A stretch of DNA of 64,000 bases from the NCBI RefSeq assembly GCF_014126615.1, contig NZ_CP059896.1, forward strand, positions 1,250,501-1,314,500, read 5' to 3'. The position numbers were made by a program, and so were the translations under genes. This stretch comes from Ciceribacter thiooxidans (lineage in GTDB: Bacteria; Pseudomonadota; Alphaproteobacteria; Rhizobiales; Rhizobiaceae). Below, piece after piece: positions 18,865 to 28,037 of the stretch. Every line of letters starts with the position of its first letter. Positions within the stretch are counted from its first letter, which is position 1. The notes under the pieces were generated by a model that worked only from the letters and a program-made list of their open reading frames with translations, was not told where the DNA came from and ran no database searches.

Positions 18865-19557
18865 ATGGACGCCCGCGAAATGAAGATCAAAGCCGCCGCG
18901 GCGGCACTGGAACACGTCCGCGACGGGATGCGTCTCGGCATCGGAACCGGTTCCACCGCGGAAGAGTTCGTCCGTCTTCTCGCGGAAAAGGTCTCCGCAG
19001 GCCTGCGGGTCGAAGGGGTTCCGACCTCGGAGCGCACCGCACGGCTCTGTGTCGAACTCGGCGTGCCGCTCAAATCGCTCGACGAGCTTCCCGAACTCGA
19101 CCTGACCATCGACGGTGCCGACGAAGTGGACGGACGGCTGCGGCTCATCAAGGGCGGCGGCGGTGCGCTTCTCAGGGAAAAGATCGTCGCTGCGGCCTCG
19201 CAGCGCATGATCGTCATTGCCGACGAGAGCAAGGTCGTGGATACGCTTGGCCACTTCCCGCTGCCCATCGAGATCAATCCTTTCGGTCAGGCCGCCACCC
19301 TCATCGCCATCGAAAAGACCGCCTCCAGGCTCGGCCTTTCCGGCGAACTGAAGATGCGCGCTTCCGGCGATGGACTTTTCAAAACGGACGGCGGACACTT
19401 CATCGTCGACGCATCTTTTGGCCGCATTCCTGATGCAGAGGCCTTGGCGAGAGAATTGAATTCCATTCCCGGCGTCGTCGAACACGGGTTGTTCATCAAT
19501 CTGGCAACGCTCGCCATCATCGCTGGCCCGGCCGGTGCGCGTGTGCTTGAGGCATAA
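18865..19557 (+). CDS. rpiA: Ribose-5-phosphate isomerase A
   Basis: 230 residues; interconverts ribose 5-phosphate and ribulose 5-phosphate in the pentose-phosphate pathway. Diagnostic segments are [11 protein letters not shown] (phosphate loop), [12 protein letters not shown] (catalytic Asp pair) and [14 protein letters not shown] (catalytic Lys/Glu region). A GGAG sits about nine bases before the ATG. It is followed after 24 bp by the DUF2059 gene, so the two are probably co-transcribed up to the terminator at 20152. Confidence 0.97.
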   Translation: MDAREMKIKAAAAALEHVRDGMRLGIGTGSTAEEFVRLLAEKVSAGLRVEGVPTSERTARLCVELGVPLKSLDELPELDLTIDGADEVDGRLRLIKGGGGALLREKIVAAASQRMIVIADESKVVDTLGHFPLPIEINPFGQAATLIAIEKTASRLGLSGELKMRASGDGLFKTDGGHFIVDASFGRIPDAEALARELNSIPGVVEHGLFINLATLAIIAGPAGARVLEA

Positions 19558-19581
19558 TACTAGACAGGAGCATTGAATTTC

Positions 19582-20127
19582 ATGATCAAGTATTCCGGTT
19601 TCGGCCGTCTTGCGTCTGCCGCCATCGTTCTCGGAGGGCTTATGCTCGGCGCCTCCGCCAAGGCGCAGGATATTTCTCCGGAGCACCTGCAGGCTGCGCG
19701 GACCGCAATCACCGTCCTCGGCGTCACCGACCGCTTCGACAACATCCTGCCGGCTGTCGCTGATCGCCTCAAGACACAGCTGATCCAGGCCTATCCGAAC
19801 CTGCAGGACCAGATTTACGGCGAGGTCGACAAGCAGGCGCTTTCGCTTGCCGCCCGGCGTGGTGACCTGGAGAAGGAAGCCGCCATGGTGTACGCCAAGG
19901 CCTTCACCGCTGACGAGCTCAAGGTGATTTCCGATTTCTACAGCAGCGATGCCGGCAAGAAGCTCCTGAAGGATGGCCCGATCGCTACCCGCGAACTGAT
20001 GAAGGCTGCCGACATCTGGACCGCCGGCGTTGCGCGCGACCTGGAGAAGCAGACCAATGACGCCCTTCTGAGCGTTGTCGGCACGCAGGCTCCCGCGGCC
20101 GATCCGGCCGCTGCGCCGAAGCAGTAA
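19582..20127 (+). CDS. Exported DUF2059 protein
   Basis: 181 residues. Signal peptide at about 1-29 (Arg then hydrophobic stretch, ending AKAQ). The DUF2059 core is visible as AMVYAKAFTADELKVISDFYSSDAGKKLL, a short helical domain found in many secreted proteobacterial proteins of unknown function. I used ATG 19582 with GGAG eleven bases upstream; the TTG at 19573 is too close to that site. The tail is Ala/Pro-rich. It lies between rpiA and glutathione reductase and precedes a strong terminator. Confidence 0.88.
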   Translation: MIKYSGFGRLASAAIVLGGLMLGASAKAQDISPEHLQAARTAITVLGVTDRFDNILPAVADRLKTQLIQAYPNLQDQIYGEVDKQALSLAARRGDLEKEAAMVYAKAFTADELKVISDFYSSDAGKKLLKDGPIATRELMKAADIWTAGVARDLEKQTNDALLSVVGTQAPAADPAAAPKQ

Positions 20128-20151
20128 CGCGATCACGAATTCGTTTTTGCG

Positions 20152-20180
20152 AAGCCCGGAAGTTCTTCCGGGCTTTTCTT
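20152..20180 (+). terminator. Rho-independent terminator after the rpiA-DUF2059 unit
   Basis: 10-bp GC-rich stem (aagcccggaa / ttccgggctt) with a 4-nt loop, followed by tttcttttgg. It starts 25 bp after the DUF2059 stop and precedes the gor promoter region. Confidence 0.9.
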
Positions 20181-20247
20181 TTGGCCGGTGGCCGCCCTAT
20201 ATCGGGAGCGGGCTCACCGGTCCCTTGTTGTTTTCCAGGAGTTTCTG

Positions 20248-21636
20248 ATGGCGGATTTCGATTATGACCTGTTCGTGATCGGCGGCGGCTCCGGCGGCGT
20301 GCGCAGTGCACGGCTGGCGGCCTCGCTCGGCAAGCGCGTGGCGATTGCGGAGGAATACCGTTTCGGCGGCACCTGCGTTATCCGCGGCTGCGTACCGAAG
20401 AAGCTGCTCGTCTATGCTTCACAGTTTCACGAGCACTTCGAGGATGCCGTCGGTTACGGCTGGTCCGTCGGCGAAAGCAGCTTCGACTGGAAGAAGCTGA
20501 TCGCCGCGAAAGACAAGGAGATTGCCCGTCTCGAAGGCCTCTATCGCAAGGGACTGGAGAATGCAGGGGCGGAGATCCTCGAGACACGCGCCGAATTGGC
20601 AGGCCCGAACAGCGTCCGGCTGGTGCAGAGCGGCCGGGTCGTCACCGCAGAGCGGATCGTCATCGCCGTCGGCGGCGCGCCCAATCCGCATGCCTCGCTG
20701 CCGGGACACGAACTCTGCATATCCTCCAACGAGGCTTTCCATCTCGAGGAACTGCCGCGCTCCATCGTGATTGCCGGCGGCGGCTACATCGCGGTGGAGT
20801 TCGCCAACATCTTTCACGGCCTCGGCGTCGACACCACGCTCATCTACCGTGGCATGGAGATCCTGTCGCGCTTCGACCAAGACATGCGACGCGGCCTCCA
20901 CGAGGCGATGGAAGCGAAGGGTATCCGCATTCTCTGCCACGACGTGATCGAAAAGGTGGAGAAGACACCCGCGGACGGCCTCCGTGTAACGACGAAGAAC
21001 AACGATGTCCTTGCCGCCGACCAGGTGATGCTGGCGCTCGGCCGCGATCCGAACACCAGTGGGCTCGGCCTCGAGGCGGCAGGCGTCGTCACCAACGAGC
21101 GCGGTGCCATCGTCGTCGATGACTATTCGCGCACAAACGTGCCGGGCATCTTCGCCTTCGGCGACGTGACCGACCGGGTGCAGCTCACGCCGGTGGCGAT
21201 CCACGAGGCGATGTGCTTCATCGAAACCGAATACAAGAACAATCCGACCCGCCCGGACCACCACCTCATCGCCACCGCGGTCTTCTCGCAGCCGGAGATT
21301 GGCACCGTCGGTCTCTCCGAAGAGGCGGCCGCCAAGCGCTATCCGGAAATCGAAGTCTATCGGGCGCAGTTCCGGCCGATGAAGGCGACACTCTCGGGAC
21401 GTAATGAGAAGATGATCATGAAGCTGATCGTCAATGCCGCCGACAGGAAGGTCGTCGGGGCGCACGTGCTCGGCCACGACGCCGGCGAGATGGCGCAGAT
21501 TCTCGGAATCACGTTGAAGGCGGGTTGTACCAAGGACGATTTCGACCGGACAATGGCCGTTCATCCGACTGCGGCGGAGGAGCTGGTGACCATGTACACG
21601 CCGACCTATCGCGTGAAGAACGGCGAGCGCGTCTGA
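20248..21636 (+). CDS. gor: Glutathione-disulfide reductase
   Basis: 462-residue FAD/NADPH disulfide oxidoreductase that keeps glutathione reduced. N-terminal FAD fingerprint VIGGGSGGVRSARLAA, redox-active disulfide GGTCVIRGCVPKKL, NADPH-binding IAGGGYIAVEFANIF with downstream IYRGMEILSRFD, second FAD motif IFAFGDVTDR, and C-terminal dimer/active-site HPTAAEELVTM carrying the catalytic His-Glu pair. The redox motif CVIRGC rather than CVNVGC is the usual alphaproteobacterial form. ATG 20248 has CCAGGAG eight bases upstream. Confidence 0.95.
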   Translation: MADFDYDLFVIGGGSGGVRSARLAASLGKRVAIAEEYRFGGTCVIRGCVPKKLLVYASQFHEHFEDAVGYGWSVGESSFDWKKLIAAKDKEIARLEGLYRKGLENAGAEILETRAELAGPNSVRLVQSGRVVTAERIVIAVGGAPNPHASLPGHELCISSNEAFHLEELPRSIVIAGGGYIAVEFANIFHGLGVDTTLIYRGMEILSRFDQDMRRGLHEAMEAKGIRILCHDVIEKVEKTPADGLRVTTKNNDVLAADQVMLALGRDPNTSGLGLEAAGVVTNERGAIVVDDYSRTNVPGIFAFGDVTDRVQLTPVAIHEAMCFIETEYKNNPTRPDHHLIATAVFSQPEIGTVGLSEEAAAKRYPEIEVYRAQFRPMKATLSGRNEKMIMKLIVNAADRKVVGAHVLGHDAGEMAQILGITLKAGCTKDDFDRTMAVHPTAAEELVTMYTPTYRVKNGERV

Positions 21637-21666
21637 ACGACGCGCTCCGCATCTCGGGTCCTCCGG

Positions 21667-22956
21667 TCAGCTGGCGAGCCGCGGCGTGCCGATGACCTTC
21701 TGGAAGAGGGCTTCCATCGCCTCGGTGATGCCCTCGGTCGGGCTCACCTCGAAATAGAGGCCCGGTGAGGCGCAAGACCGCATGCGGTCGGCGATCTCGC
21801 TCTGGAACGGTTTGATCCAGTTGTTGTACCAGGCGTTCTGCGGCAGGGGCAGGTAGGTCGTATAGAGGGCCGCGATCTTGATGCCCTTCTTCTTCAACGG
21901 TTCGCAAACCGAATAGTCGATCGGCTCCTGGCAGCGTGTCCCGGTCGTCTTCTTGGTGCAGGACGAGCCCTTGGAGCTGTCGGTCAGTCCGTCCGAAACG
22001 AAGAAGATCACCTTCTCCGGGTCGGTCTTGTTCTTGCCGCTGCCGCCCTTCTTGATGATTGTCGAAAGATTCTTGAAGGCGTTGTCGAGATCGGTTGCCT
22101 GGTCGTGATTGTAGTTCTGGTACGGAATTGACATCAGGTCGATCGCGTTTGCCGACGTGCGTACTGCGTTCATGTCCGACGACAGCGTGGAGATCTCGGT
22201 GAGTTTGGTGTCCTTCGCCGACGTACCGAATGTATAGATCCCCATCCGGTACTGGCTCGGGTAGCGCGCAGCTTTCGTGGCGCTATAGGTGAGCTGTTGA
22301 ACGGCCTCACGAACGACGTCGATCCTCATGGAGACGCCGAGATCCTTGGCGAGGTCGTAATAATCATAGCTCTTCGATTCGTCGTGGCATGCGAAGGCGC
22401 ACGTATCCGACGTGTGGCGCTCCATCATCTCAATATCCGCCAACGTGGCGCCGACACCCATGGACGGGGTGTTGTCGAGCAACATGTAGAAGTCCATGAA
22501 GGTGCCGGTATTGTAGGTCGCGGTCGCCGTTCCGCTCACGTTGATGGTGTCGTGGCTGAGGAGCCTCAGGAAGCTCGTCGGTACCTGCGCCTGGAAGGAG
22601 ACGACGGCGTTCATCGTGTCGTCTTCCTTCGTTATGTCGATGGAAAGGTCCGTCAGTTTCGTCACCATGCCCGATGGGAGCTGCCCGTCGAAGAGCTTGC
22701 GTGCGTCCGCCTCCGCAATGGTGATCTTACCATTCTGCGATGTGCTGATGGCTGCCAGGACGCCGACTGACTGGGTCGAGAGCGCGCCGATGGCCGCCGC
22801 GTCGGCTGCCGCAAGCAGGGCCGCGCGCTGCTCGATTGCGTATCCGACGTCGACGGCCATGCCTATTGTGCCGAGAAGCGGAAGTGCAAGAAGCGCCGTG
22901 GTGGTGGCAAAATTTCCTGAACGATCCCTAAAATACTGTGCCAGTGAAAGATGCAT
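21667..22956 (-). CDS. TadG-like pilus-assembly protein with von Willebrand factor A domain
   Basis: 429 residues. The N-terminus has the TadE/TadG pseudopilin form: a short polar start, then a hydrophobic helix (residues about 17-40) followed by QRAALLAAADAAAIGAL. A beta-rich middle leads to a vWA domain from about residue 150 (FYMLLDNTPSMGVGA), where the metal-site motif is DNTPS rather than DxSxS. VIFFVSDGLTD supplies a later metal-site residue. Six or more Cys in the vWA region suggest disulfides outside the membrane. Probably envelope-anchored. No tad/cpa secretion cluster is nearby. Confidence 0.85.
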   Translation of the reverse strand: MHLSLAQYFRDRSGNFATTTALLALPLLGTIGMAVDVGYAIEQRAALLAAADAAAIGALSTQSVGVLAAISTSQNGKITIAEADARKLFDGQLPSGMVTKLTDLSIDITKEDDTMNAVVSFQAQVPTSFLRLLSHDTINVSGTATATYNTGTFMDFYMLLDNTPSMGVGATLADIEMMERHTSDTCAFACHDESKSYDYYDLAKDLGVSMRIDVVREAVQQLTYSATKAARYPSQYRMGIYTFGTSAKDTKLTEISTLSSDMNAVRTSANAIDLMSIPYQNYNHDQATDLDNAFKNLSTIIKKGGSGKNKTDPEKVIFFVSDGLTDSSKGSSCTKKTTGTRCQEPIDYSVCEPLKKKGIKIAALYTTYLPLPQNAWYNNWIKPFQSEIADRMRSCASPGLYFEVSPTEGITEAMEALFQKVIGTPRLAS

Positions 22957-23100
22957 TTCAGTCTACCTGAGTTCGAGGATTCGCGCGCTCATCGCGCCGA
23001 AATCCGCCCGACCAACATCTCGGGCTATATCAAATCTTGTGCATCCCTATTATTTTAGAGTTAATTGCGTAATATTGGCCCTGCAATTCTGATTTCTGGA

Positions 23101-23115
23101 TTAATTTCCGGTTAA
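23101..23115. promoter_or_regulatory. CtrA-type box TTAA-N7-TTAA
   Basis: Exact match to the alphaproteobacterial CtrA recognition form (ttaa, tttccgg, ttaa), in an AT-rich gap 145 bp upstream of the leftward tadG-like start. CtrA often controls pilus and envelope genes. Motif match is seen; binding is inferred. Confidence 0.4.
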
Positions 23116-23146
23116 TCGGAGTTGTCTTCGAAGGCTTGTCGTTTCG

Positions 23147-24049
23147 TTACTTTTCTCTTGTTTCTCTGGCGGCAAAGCCGCTGCCGGCGCCAACCTCCAG
23201 CCAGTCCGCCGTCGGCTTCCACAGCCGTTCGCGATGGGCGGAGCGGAAGAAGCCCAGATGGCCGATCGGCGTGTCACGAGACGCCGGCGAGATCCACGCC
23301 GTCTGCTGCGGTGCGCGGACATAATGTTTCAGAATCGCCTGCTGTGCCCGCGGTGTCCCCCAAGGGTCGTCGGTGAGGCCGATGGCGAGGATCGGCGTTT
23401 CCACCTCGCCGTAGCGTCGGGCCGCATCCAAGGACAGGTCGGCGAAGAAATATTCGGGGTTGCGGCCCCAGCGCGCCCACTGGCAGAAGATGCTGCCGGG
23501 GAGGGTCTCTCCGAGGCCGATCCAGCCCGGCACGCGTCCGGTTATAATCGCGAGAGGAACGCCGATCAGGTTCATCGCCGTGAACACTTTCAGCGGAACG
23601 TCAGTGTACCGCCAGTGCCCCGACATCACGGCTACCATCAGGTAGCGCAGGAAGCGCCGGTGCCGGCCGCTCAGCCCGAGCGCCTGCCCGCCGAAGGATT
23701 GGCCGACGCCGACCATGGGGTGACCAGGGGCGAGTGCATCGAGCGCGTCGACGGCGGCCGGCATGTCCTTCTCTGCCCAGTCCGCCATCAGGGGCGGACG
23801 CTTCCAGCCGGACGGTACTTTCGAAGCGGCGACGCCGCGATAGTCATAGGTGAGAACGGCGTGGAACCCGCGATCCTGAACGAGATAGGTCGCGAAACGA
23901 CTGTAGAAGCCGCGCGGGACGGCCGCGGCGGACGAGATCAGGGCGAGGGGACCTTCACCGGTGCCGGCGAAGAGCGTTCCTTTCAGCGGAAAGCCATCCG
24001 CGGCCTCAAACGTGATGTCCTTCCCGATCACTGCGGCATCGCTCGACAT
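23147..24049 (-). CDS. Alpha/beta-hydrolase family protein (YheT/BioH-like serine hydrolase)
   Basis: 300 residues. It begins with a beta-hairpin (FEAADGFPLKGTLF), then ALISSAAAVPRGFYSRFATYL, the Asp-Tyr-Arg-Gly turn (LTYDYRGVAAS) and the nucleophile elbow GVGQSFGG. A probable acid lies near LTDDPWGTP and a catalytic His in PIGHLGFFRS. This arrangement matches uncharacterised alphaproteobacterial hydrolases described as predicted alpha/beta hydrolase. No signal peptide. The substrate is unknown. A TGACGT-tt-ACGTCA palindrome lies 48 bp upstream of the start. Confidence 0.85.
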   Translation of the reverse strand: MSSDAAVIGKDITFEAADGFPLKGTLFAGTGEGPLALISSAAAVPRGFYSRFATYLVQDRGFHAVLTYDYRGVAASKVPSGWKRPPLMADWAEKDMPAAVDALDALAPGHPMVGVGQSFGGQALGLSGRHRRFLRYLMVAVMSGHWRYTDVPLKVFTAMNLIGVPLAIITGRVPGWIGLGETLPGSIFCQWARWGRNPEYFFADLSLDAARRYGEVETPILAIGLTDDPWGTPRAQQAILKHYVRAPQQTAWISPASRDTPIGHLGFFRSAHRERLWKPTADWLEVGAGSGFAARETREK

Positions 24050-24096
24050 TGGCTCCTCCCGTCCGGCGCAACGCAGATTCCGATATGCATCGATGC

Positions 24097-24110
24097 TGAC
24101 GTTTACGTCA
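24097..24110. promoter_or_regulatory. Perfect palindrome upstream of the hydrolase gene
   Basis: tgacgt-tt-acgtca, overlapping ttacgtcaatgtaa, in the gap between the leftward hydrolase and the rightward DAHP synthase. It resembles the ACGT-rich operators of MerR-type (LiuR-like) or TetR-type regulators of acyl-CoA metabolism. Symmetry is seen; the regulator is a guess. Confidence 0.35.
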
Positions 24111-24325
24111 ATGTAAGTTTTTCATTGCGCCGGCTTTGTGACGGGCTGGTCTGCGGGAGCCGTGCGAAGCCACCGGCACAGCGGTCTGCCGGTCCAGCCG
24201 GAGTGGTGCGGTCACGCTCGGGCTTCACCCGAAGTTCGGCTTTCCAAGTCGGCGATAAGAGTTTATAAGCCGCCCATTCGACGGCAGGAGGCCGTCGCAC
24301 TGCGTGAACAGGTTAGGTTACGATC

Positions 24326-25702
24326 ATGGCACAGAATTGGACCCCGAACAGCTGGAGGCAGAAGCCGATCAAGCAGGTTCCGGCCTATCCGGATGCGGCA
24401 GCACTTGCCGATGCGGAAGCTCGTCTTGCCAAGTATCCGCCGCTCGTCTTTGCTGGGGAGGCCCGCCGCCTGAAGAAGGCGCTCGCCAACGTGGCGGAAG
24501 GCAACGGGTTCCTGCTGCAGGGCGGCGACTGTGCCGAAAGCTTCGCCGAGCACGGCGCCGACACGATCCGCGACTTCTTCCGCGCCTTCCTGCAGATGGC
24601 CGTCGTCCTGACCTTCGGCGCCCAGCTGCCGGTGGTCAAGGTTGGCCGCATCGCGGGTCAGTTCGCCAAGCCGCGCTCCTCGGACTTCGAGAAGCAGGGC
24701 GATATCGAGCTGCCGAGCTATCGCGGCGACATCATCAACGGCATCGAATTCACCAGCGAGTCCCGTATTCCCAATCCGGAGCGCCAGATCATGGCGTACC
24801 GGCAGTCGGCCGCGACGCTGAACCTGCTGCGCGCCTTTGCGATGGGTGGTTACGCCAACCTCGAGAACGTGCATCAGTGGATGCTCGGTTTCGTGAAGGA
24901 CAGCCCGCAGGCGGAACGCTACCGCAAGCTCGCCGACCGTATCTCGGAAACCATGGACTTCATGAAGGCCGTCGGCATCTCGTCCGAGAACAATCCGAGC
25001 CTTCGTGAGACCGACTTCTTCACCAGCCACGAAGCCCTGCTTCTCGGCTACGAGGAGGCGTTGACCCGCGTCGATTCGACCTCCGGCGATTGGTACGCAA
25101 CCTCCGGCCACATGATCTGGATCGGCGACCGCACCCGCCAGGCCGACCACGCCCACGTCGAATACTGCCGCGGCATCAAGAACCCGATCGGGCTCAAGTG
25201 CGGTCCGTCCTTGCAGGCCGATGATCTCCTGAACCTGATCGACATCCTGAATCCGCAGAATGAGGCCGGCCGGCTGACGCTGATCTGCCGCTTCGGTCAC
25301 GACAAGGTTGCCGAACACCTGCCGCGCCTCATCCGTGCCGTCGAGCGGGAGGGCCGCAAGGTCGTCTGGTCGTGCGACCCGATGCACGGCAACACGATCA
25401 CGCTCAACAACTACAAGACCCGTCCGTTTGAGCGCGTACTGGCGGAAGTCGAGAGCTTCTTCCAGATCCATCGTGCCGAAGGTTCGCATCCGGGCGGCAT
25501 CCATATCGAGATGACCGGCAAGGACGTAACCGAGTGCACCGGCGGCGCGCGTGCCGTGACGGCCGACGACCTTCAGGACCGTTATCACACCCACTGCGAC
25601 CCGCGGCTCAACGCCGACCAGGCGCTGGAGCTCGCCTTCCTGCTTGCCGAGCGGATGAAGGGCGGACGTGACGAGAAGCGGATGATGGCTGCCAACGCCT
25701 GA
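24326..25702 (+). CDS. Class II 3-deoxy-7-phosphoheptulonate (DAHP) synthase
   Basis: 458 residues; condenses phosphoenolpyruvate and erythrose 4-phosphate, the first step of the shikimate pathway. It is the plant-like type II enzyme: [13 protein letters not shown] start, [11 protein letters not shown] with the metal-binding Cys, KPRSSDF, the substrate site [10 protein letters not shown], and late metal ligands in [26 protein letters not shown] and [12 protein letters not shown]. Length matches the family. It has its own promoter region and terminator, so it is monocistronic. Confidence 0.96.
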   Translation: MAQNWTPNSWRQKPIKQVPAYPDAAALADAEARLAKYPPLVFAGEARRLKKALANVAEGNGFLLQGGDCAESFAEHGADTIRDFFRAFLQMAVVLTFGAQLPVVKVGRIAGQFAKPRSSDFEKQGDIELPSYRGDIINGIEFTSESRIPNPERQIMAYRQSAATLNLLRAFAMGGYANLENVHQWMLGFVKDSPQAERYRKLADRISETMDFMKAVGISSENNPSLRETDFFTSHEALLLGYEEALTRVDSTSGDWYATSGHMIWIGDRTRQADHAHVEYCRGIKNPIGLKCGPSLQADDLLNLIDILNPQNEAGRLTLICRFGHDKVAEHLPRLIRAVEREGRKVVWSCDPMHGNTITLNNYKTRPFERVLAEVESFFQIHRAEGSHPGGIHIEMTGKDVTECTGGARAVTADDLQDRYHTHCDPRLNADQALELAFLLAERMKGGRDEKRMMAANA

Positions 25703-25730
25703 TCGATAAATCTGCTTGAAGCGAGATAAG

Positions 25731-25756
25731 AGCCGGCCCGCAAGGCCGGCTTTTTC
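25731..25756 (+). terminator. Rho-independent terminator after DAHP synthase
   Basis: 8-bp GC stem agccggcc / ggccggct with a 5-nt loop, followed by ttttcatt. Its tail reaches the stop codon of the convergent tadG-like gene. Confidence 0.88.
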
Positions 25757-27479
25757 ATTGCACGAGGACCGGCCTCCGGCAGGAGGCATAGCTGACGGAG
25801 ACGTCCGCCTCGCCCACCTTCACACCAAGCGTCAGCAGGGTGTTGTACAGGATCGTGTCGAGCGGCACCGTCAGCGTCGACAGGCTTTGTGCCAGCGCAG
25901 TCTGCAGCGATTGAGGCGTCCCGAGCGTCAACGCCGCCACGCGGATGTCGACTTTGAGATTCTCGAGCAGGGAGCGCTGCAGACTCGTCAGTGTCTGGGC
26001 TGTAGACACGGATTTCGTCACCCCTCCAGCTATGTCCGTAGCGGTGAAGACCAGCGACTTCTTGTAGAGGTTCGTGACATTGACATCGCCCATGGCCGCT
26101 ATGTCGATGAGCGCCGTGTCGAGAAGCGTCGCCTTGGTGACGCGTGGCTTCACACCGAAATTCGCGAAGGCCGTCGGATCGACATTTCCGAGCGCCAGTT
26201 CGGCCAGGCCGGGGACCGCCTCGATGCCGACATCGGCTTTGCCGTCGGATCGGCATGATATGTCGGCCAGTCGCGCTTCGGCATGGGCGAGTTCGAGGTA
26301 GATCGGGACCCTGAGCTTGGCGCCGGCGAGCGCGAGAATGCCGTCGCCGGTGATCTCGAGCGAGAGGCGCGTCTGAGCGGTCCGCACCACCGTTCCGGGA
26401 TCGCCGACCGCGAGAGGCGGCGTGCCGACCGGTGGCTCGCCGATTGCAAGCCTGAGCGTCGCGGTGGCAAGGCCGGGCACGCTCTGCTTGAGGTCGACCG
26501 CCAGCTGAGAATTGCCGTTTGCGGCGACGGCGGCGGCGGTCAGCAGATCGAAGGCGTTCACGTTGACGGTCAGGTTTTCTGCGGTGCCGACCGGCAGGCT
26601 GGCCACGGGACCGAGCGTGAGCACGTCGTTGAGGCTCATGGTGATGGCCGTGTGATCGACGGCGGTCGCCAGACGAGCCAGAACCGTGTTCATCCTGCTG
26701 GAGAGCCCGGGGTTGCGGCGCATGGCGTCGATGAGGGTGCCGAGTTTGACGTTCGCATCAAGAACGTCCTGATAGGTGCCGGCGGTGAGATTGATGTCGG
26801 TCGCGAGCATGTCGATTGTCTTCAGCGCATCGATATGCGTGTCGACCAGAGCTTCGTAATCCATGACGTCGAGGTCGACGGATGTGCCGAGCAGACCGGA
26901 GAGCAGGGCGTTCAGCACGCCGCCATGCAGGCTGGCGAGACGACTCCCTACCGAGAAAGCCGCCAGCTTGTCTGCTGCTGCGACTGCTTTCGCCGAGAGG
27001 ACAGGGGCCTTGGCAAAGGCGGAGGCAAAGTAGAGATCGGCCTGGCGCGTCACCTCGACCTTGACGGCATCGGGGCTGCTTGTCGTCACCGCGAACCGCT
27101 CGCCGACGGGGAGCGCAACATTGGGGCTGTAACGGCCGACCGTGACCTTCGCGACCTCTGCAGGCACGCTGTCCGGCGTGATTCCCACCGTACGGCCGTC
27201 GATGATGAGGTGATCTCCCTGCAAAACCGGGATCGAGATGTTGTTCGCCCGGAAGTAGGCGGCAACCGCCGCCTCGGGTGCGGCGGCCTGCGCCGCCGCC
27301 GAGATCGCGGCGAGATCAGCCGCCTGCTGCAGGGCTCTCTGCTGCAGCGTCAGATTTCCATAGTCGACGCCGAGCGCAAGGGTGCCGATGATCAATGGCG
27401 CCACCAACGCGGCGGAAATGGCGATGTTTCCTTCGTTGTTCCGCAGGAGCGCGGAGCGGAGCGTGGTCGGCTTGCCCAT
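25755..27479 (-). CDS. TadG-like membrane-anchored protein
   Basis: 574 residues. The N-terminus (LLRNNEGNIAISAALVAPLIIGTLALGVDYG) is a TadE/TadG-type anchor helix followed by QQRALQQAADLAAISAA, the usual amphipathic continuation. The remainder is a long, Ala/Leu/Thr-rich domain with no vWA motif; two Cys near the end may pair. Start set at ATG 27479, two bases beyond the tadE stop, because the longer frame lies inside tadE and lacks an anchor-like start. It is the second gene of a tadE-tadG pair. Function in pilus assembly or envelope structure is inferred from the family. Confidence 0.82.
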   Translation of the reverse strand: MGKPTTLRSALLRNNEGNIAISAALVAPLIIGTLALGVDYGNLTLQQRALQQAADLAAISAAAQAAAPEAAVAAYFRANNISIPVLQGDHLIIDGRTVGITPDSVPAEVAKVTVGRYSPNVALPVGERFAVTTSSPDAVKVEVTRQADLYFASAFAKAPVLSAKAVAAADKLAAFSVGSRLASLHGGVLNALLSGLLGTSVDLDVMDYEALVDTHIDALKTIDMLATDINLTAGTYQDVLDANVKLGTLIDAMRRNPGLSSRMNTVLARLATAVDHTAITMSLNDVLTLGPVASLPVGTAENLTVNVNAFDLLTAAAVAANGNSQLAVDLKQSVPGLATATLRLAIGEPPVGTPPLAVGDPGTVVRTAQTRLSLEITGDGILALAGAKLRVPIYLELAHAEARLADISCRSDGKADVGIEAVPGLAELALGNVDPTAFANFGVKPRVTKATLLDTALIDIAAMGDVNVTNLYKKSLVFTATDIAGGVTKSVSTAQTLTSLQRSLLENLKVDIRVAALTLGTPQSLQTALAQSLSTLTVPLDTILYNTLLTLGVKVGEADVSVSYASCRRPVLVQ

Positions 27480-27480
27480 T

Positions 27481-27897
27481 TCAGAGGCCCCCGAGGCGTA
27501 TGGTCGCAAAGCGGGTGATGTGTTCGTCCGGCATTGCGAAACCGTAGAGGTTCCAGATCGGCAGGCCGGCGGCATCATAGGAAATGGTGACGGTGAACTG
27601 GCTCGGATTGTCGGGATCGTCATCTACCTTCACGGCCATCGCCGTGGTGTCGATGAAGGAATAGCGACCGGCCTCGGCGGAGATATAGTCCCTGGCCAGT
27701 TGCGAGCGTTCGGTCGCTGTGATTCCTGCGACGGCCGAGCGTGCCGCGTCGGAGGTGAGTTGCTGGACGGCATGGGCCGCGCTGAGATAGATCCCGTAGC
27801 CGATCATGGTAAGCACGATCATGATGAATACGGGCGCGACAATCGCGAACTCGATGGCAGAGGCACCACCGGTGTCCCGTTTTATATTGCGCTCCAA
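27481..27897 (-). CDS. TadE-like pseudopilin
   Basis: 138 residues from a TTG start at 27897, chosen because AGGAGG lies seven bases upstream and the anchor follows immediately: RDTGGASAIEFAIVAPVFIMIVLTMIGYG. The Glu five residues after the Gly-Gly is the typical pseudopilin Glu-5 position. After the helix the protein is a small beta-rich domain. It directly precedes the tadG-like gene with a one-base gap. The promoter region upstream is unusually AT-rich for this genome. Confidence 0.85.
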   Translation of the reverse strand: MERNIKRDTGGASAIEFAIVAPVFIMIVLTMIGYGIYLSAAHAVQQLTSDAARSAVAGITATERSQLARDYISAEAGRYSFIDTTAMAVKVDDDPDNPSQFTVTISYDAAGLPIWNLYGFAMPDEHITRFATIRLGGL

Positions 27898-28037
27898 CGG
27901 AATGCCTCCTGTATTTATATTACTTATATTGTATGTGTATCGTTTTTCTAATCCGTTAAATAAGCGCTTTGAATTTGACTTGTCGTTGCGAAATATAAAA
28001 TTGTCTATCGTCAAAAATGTTCTTGAAGGAGGAAGCA

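Noticed and set aside
18709..20136. 475-codon minus frame opposite rpiA and the DUF2059 gene
   Set aside because: Spans two real genes and their gap; amino-acid content is that of a shadow.
24263..25789. 508-codon frame antisense to DAHP synthase
   Set aside because: The sense protein is a complete enzyme; the antisense frame has no motif or start signal.
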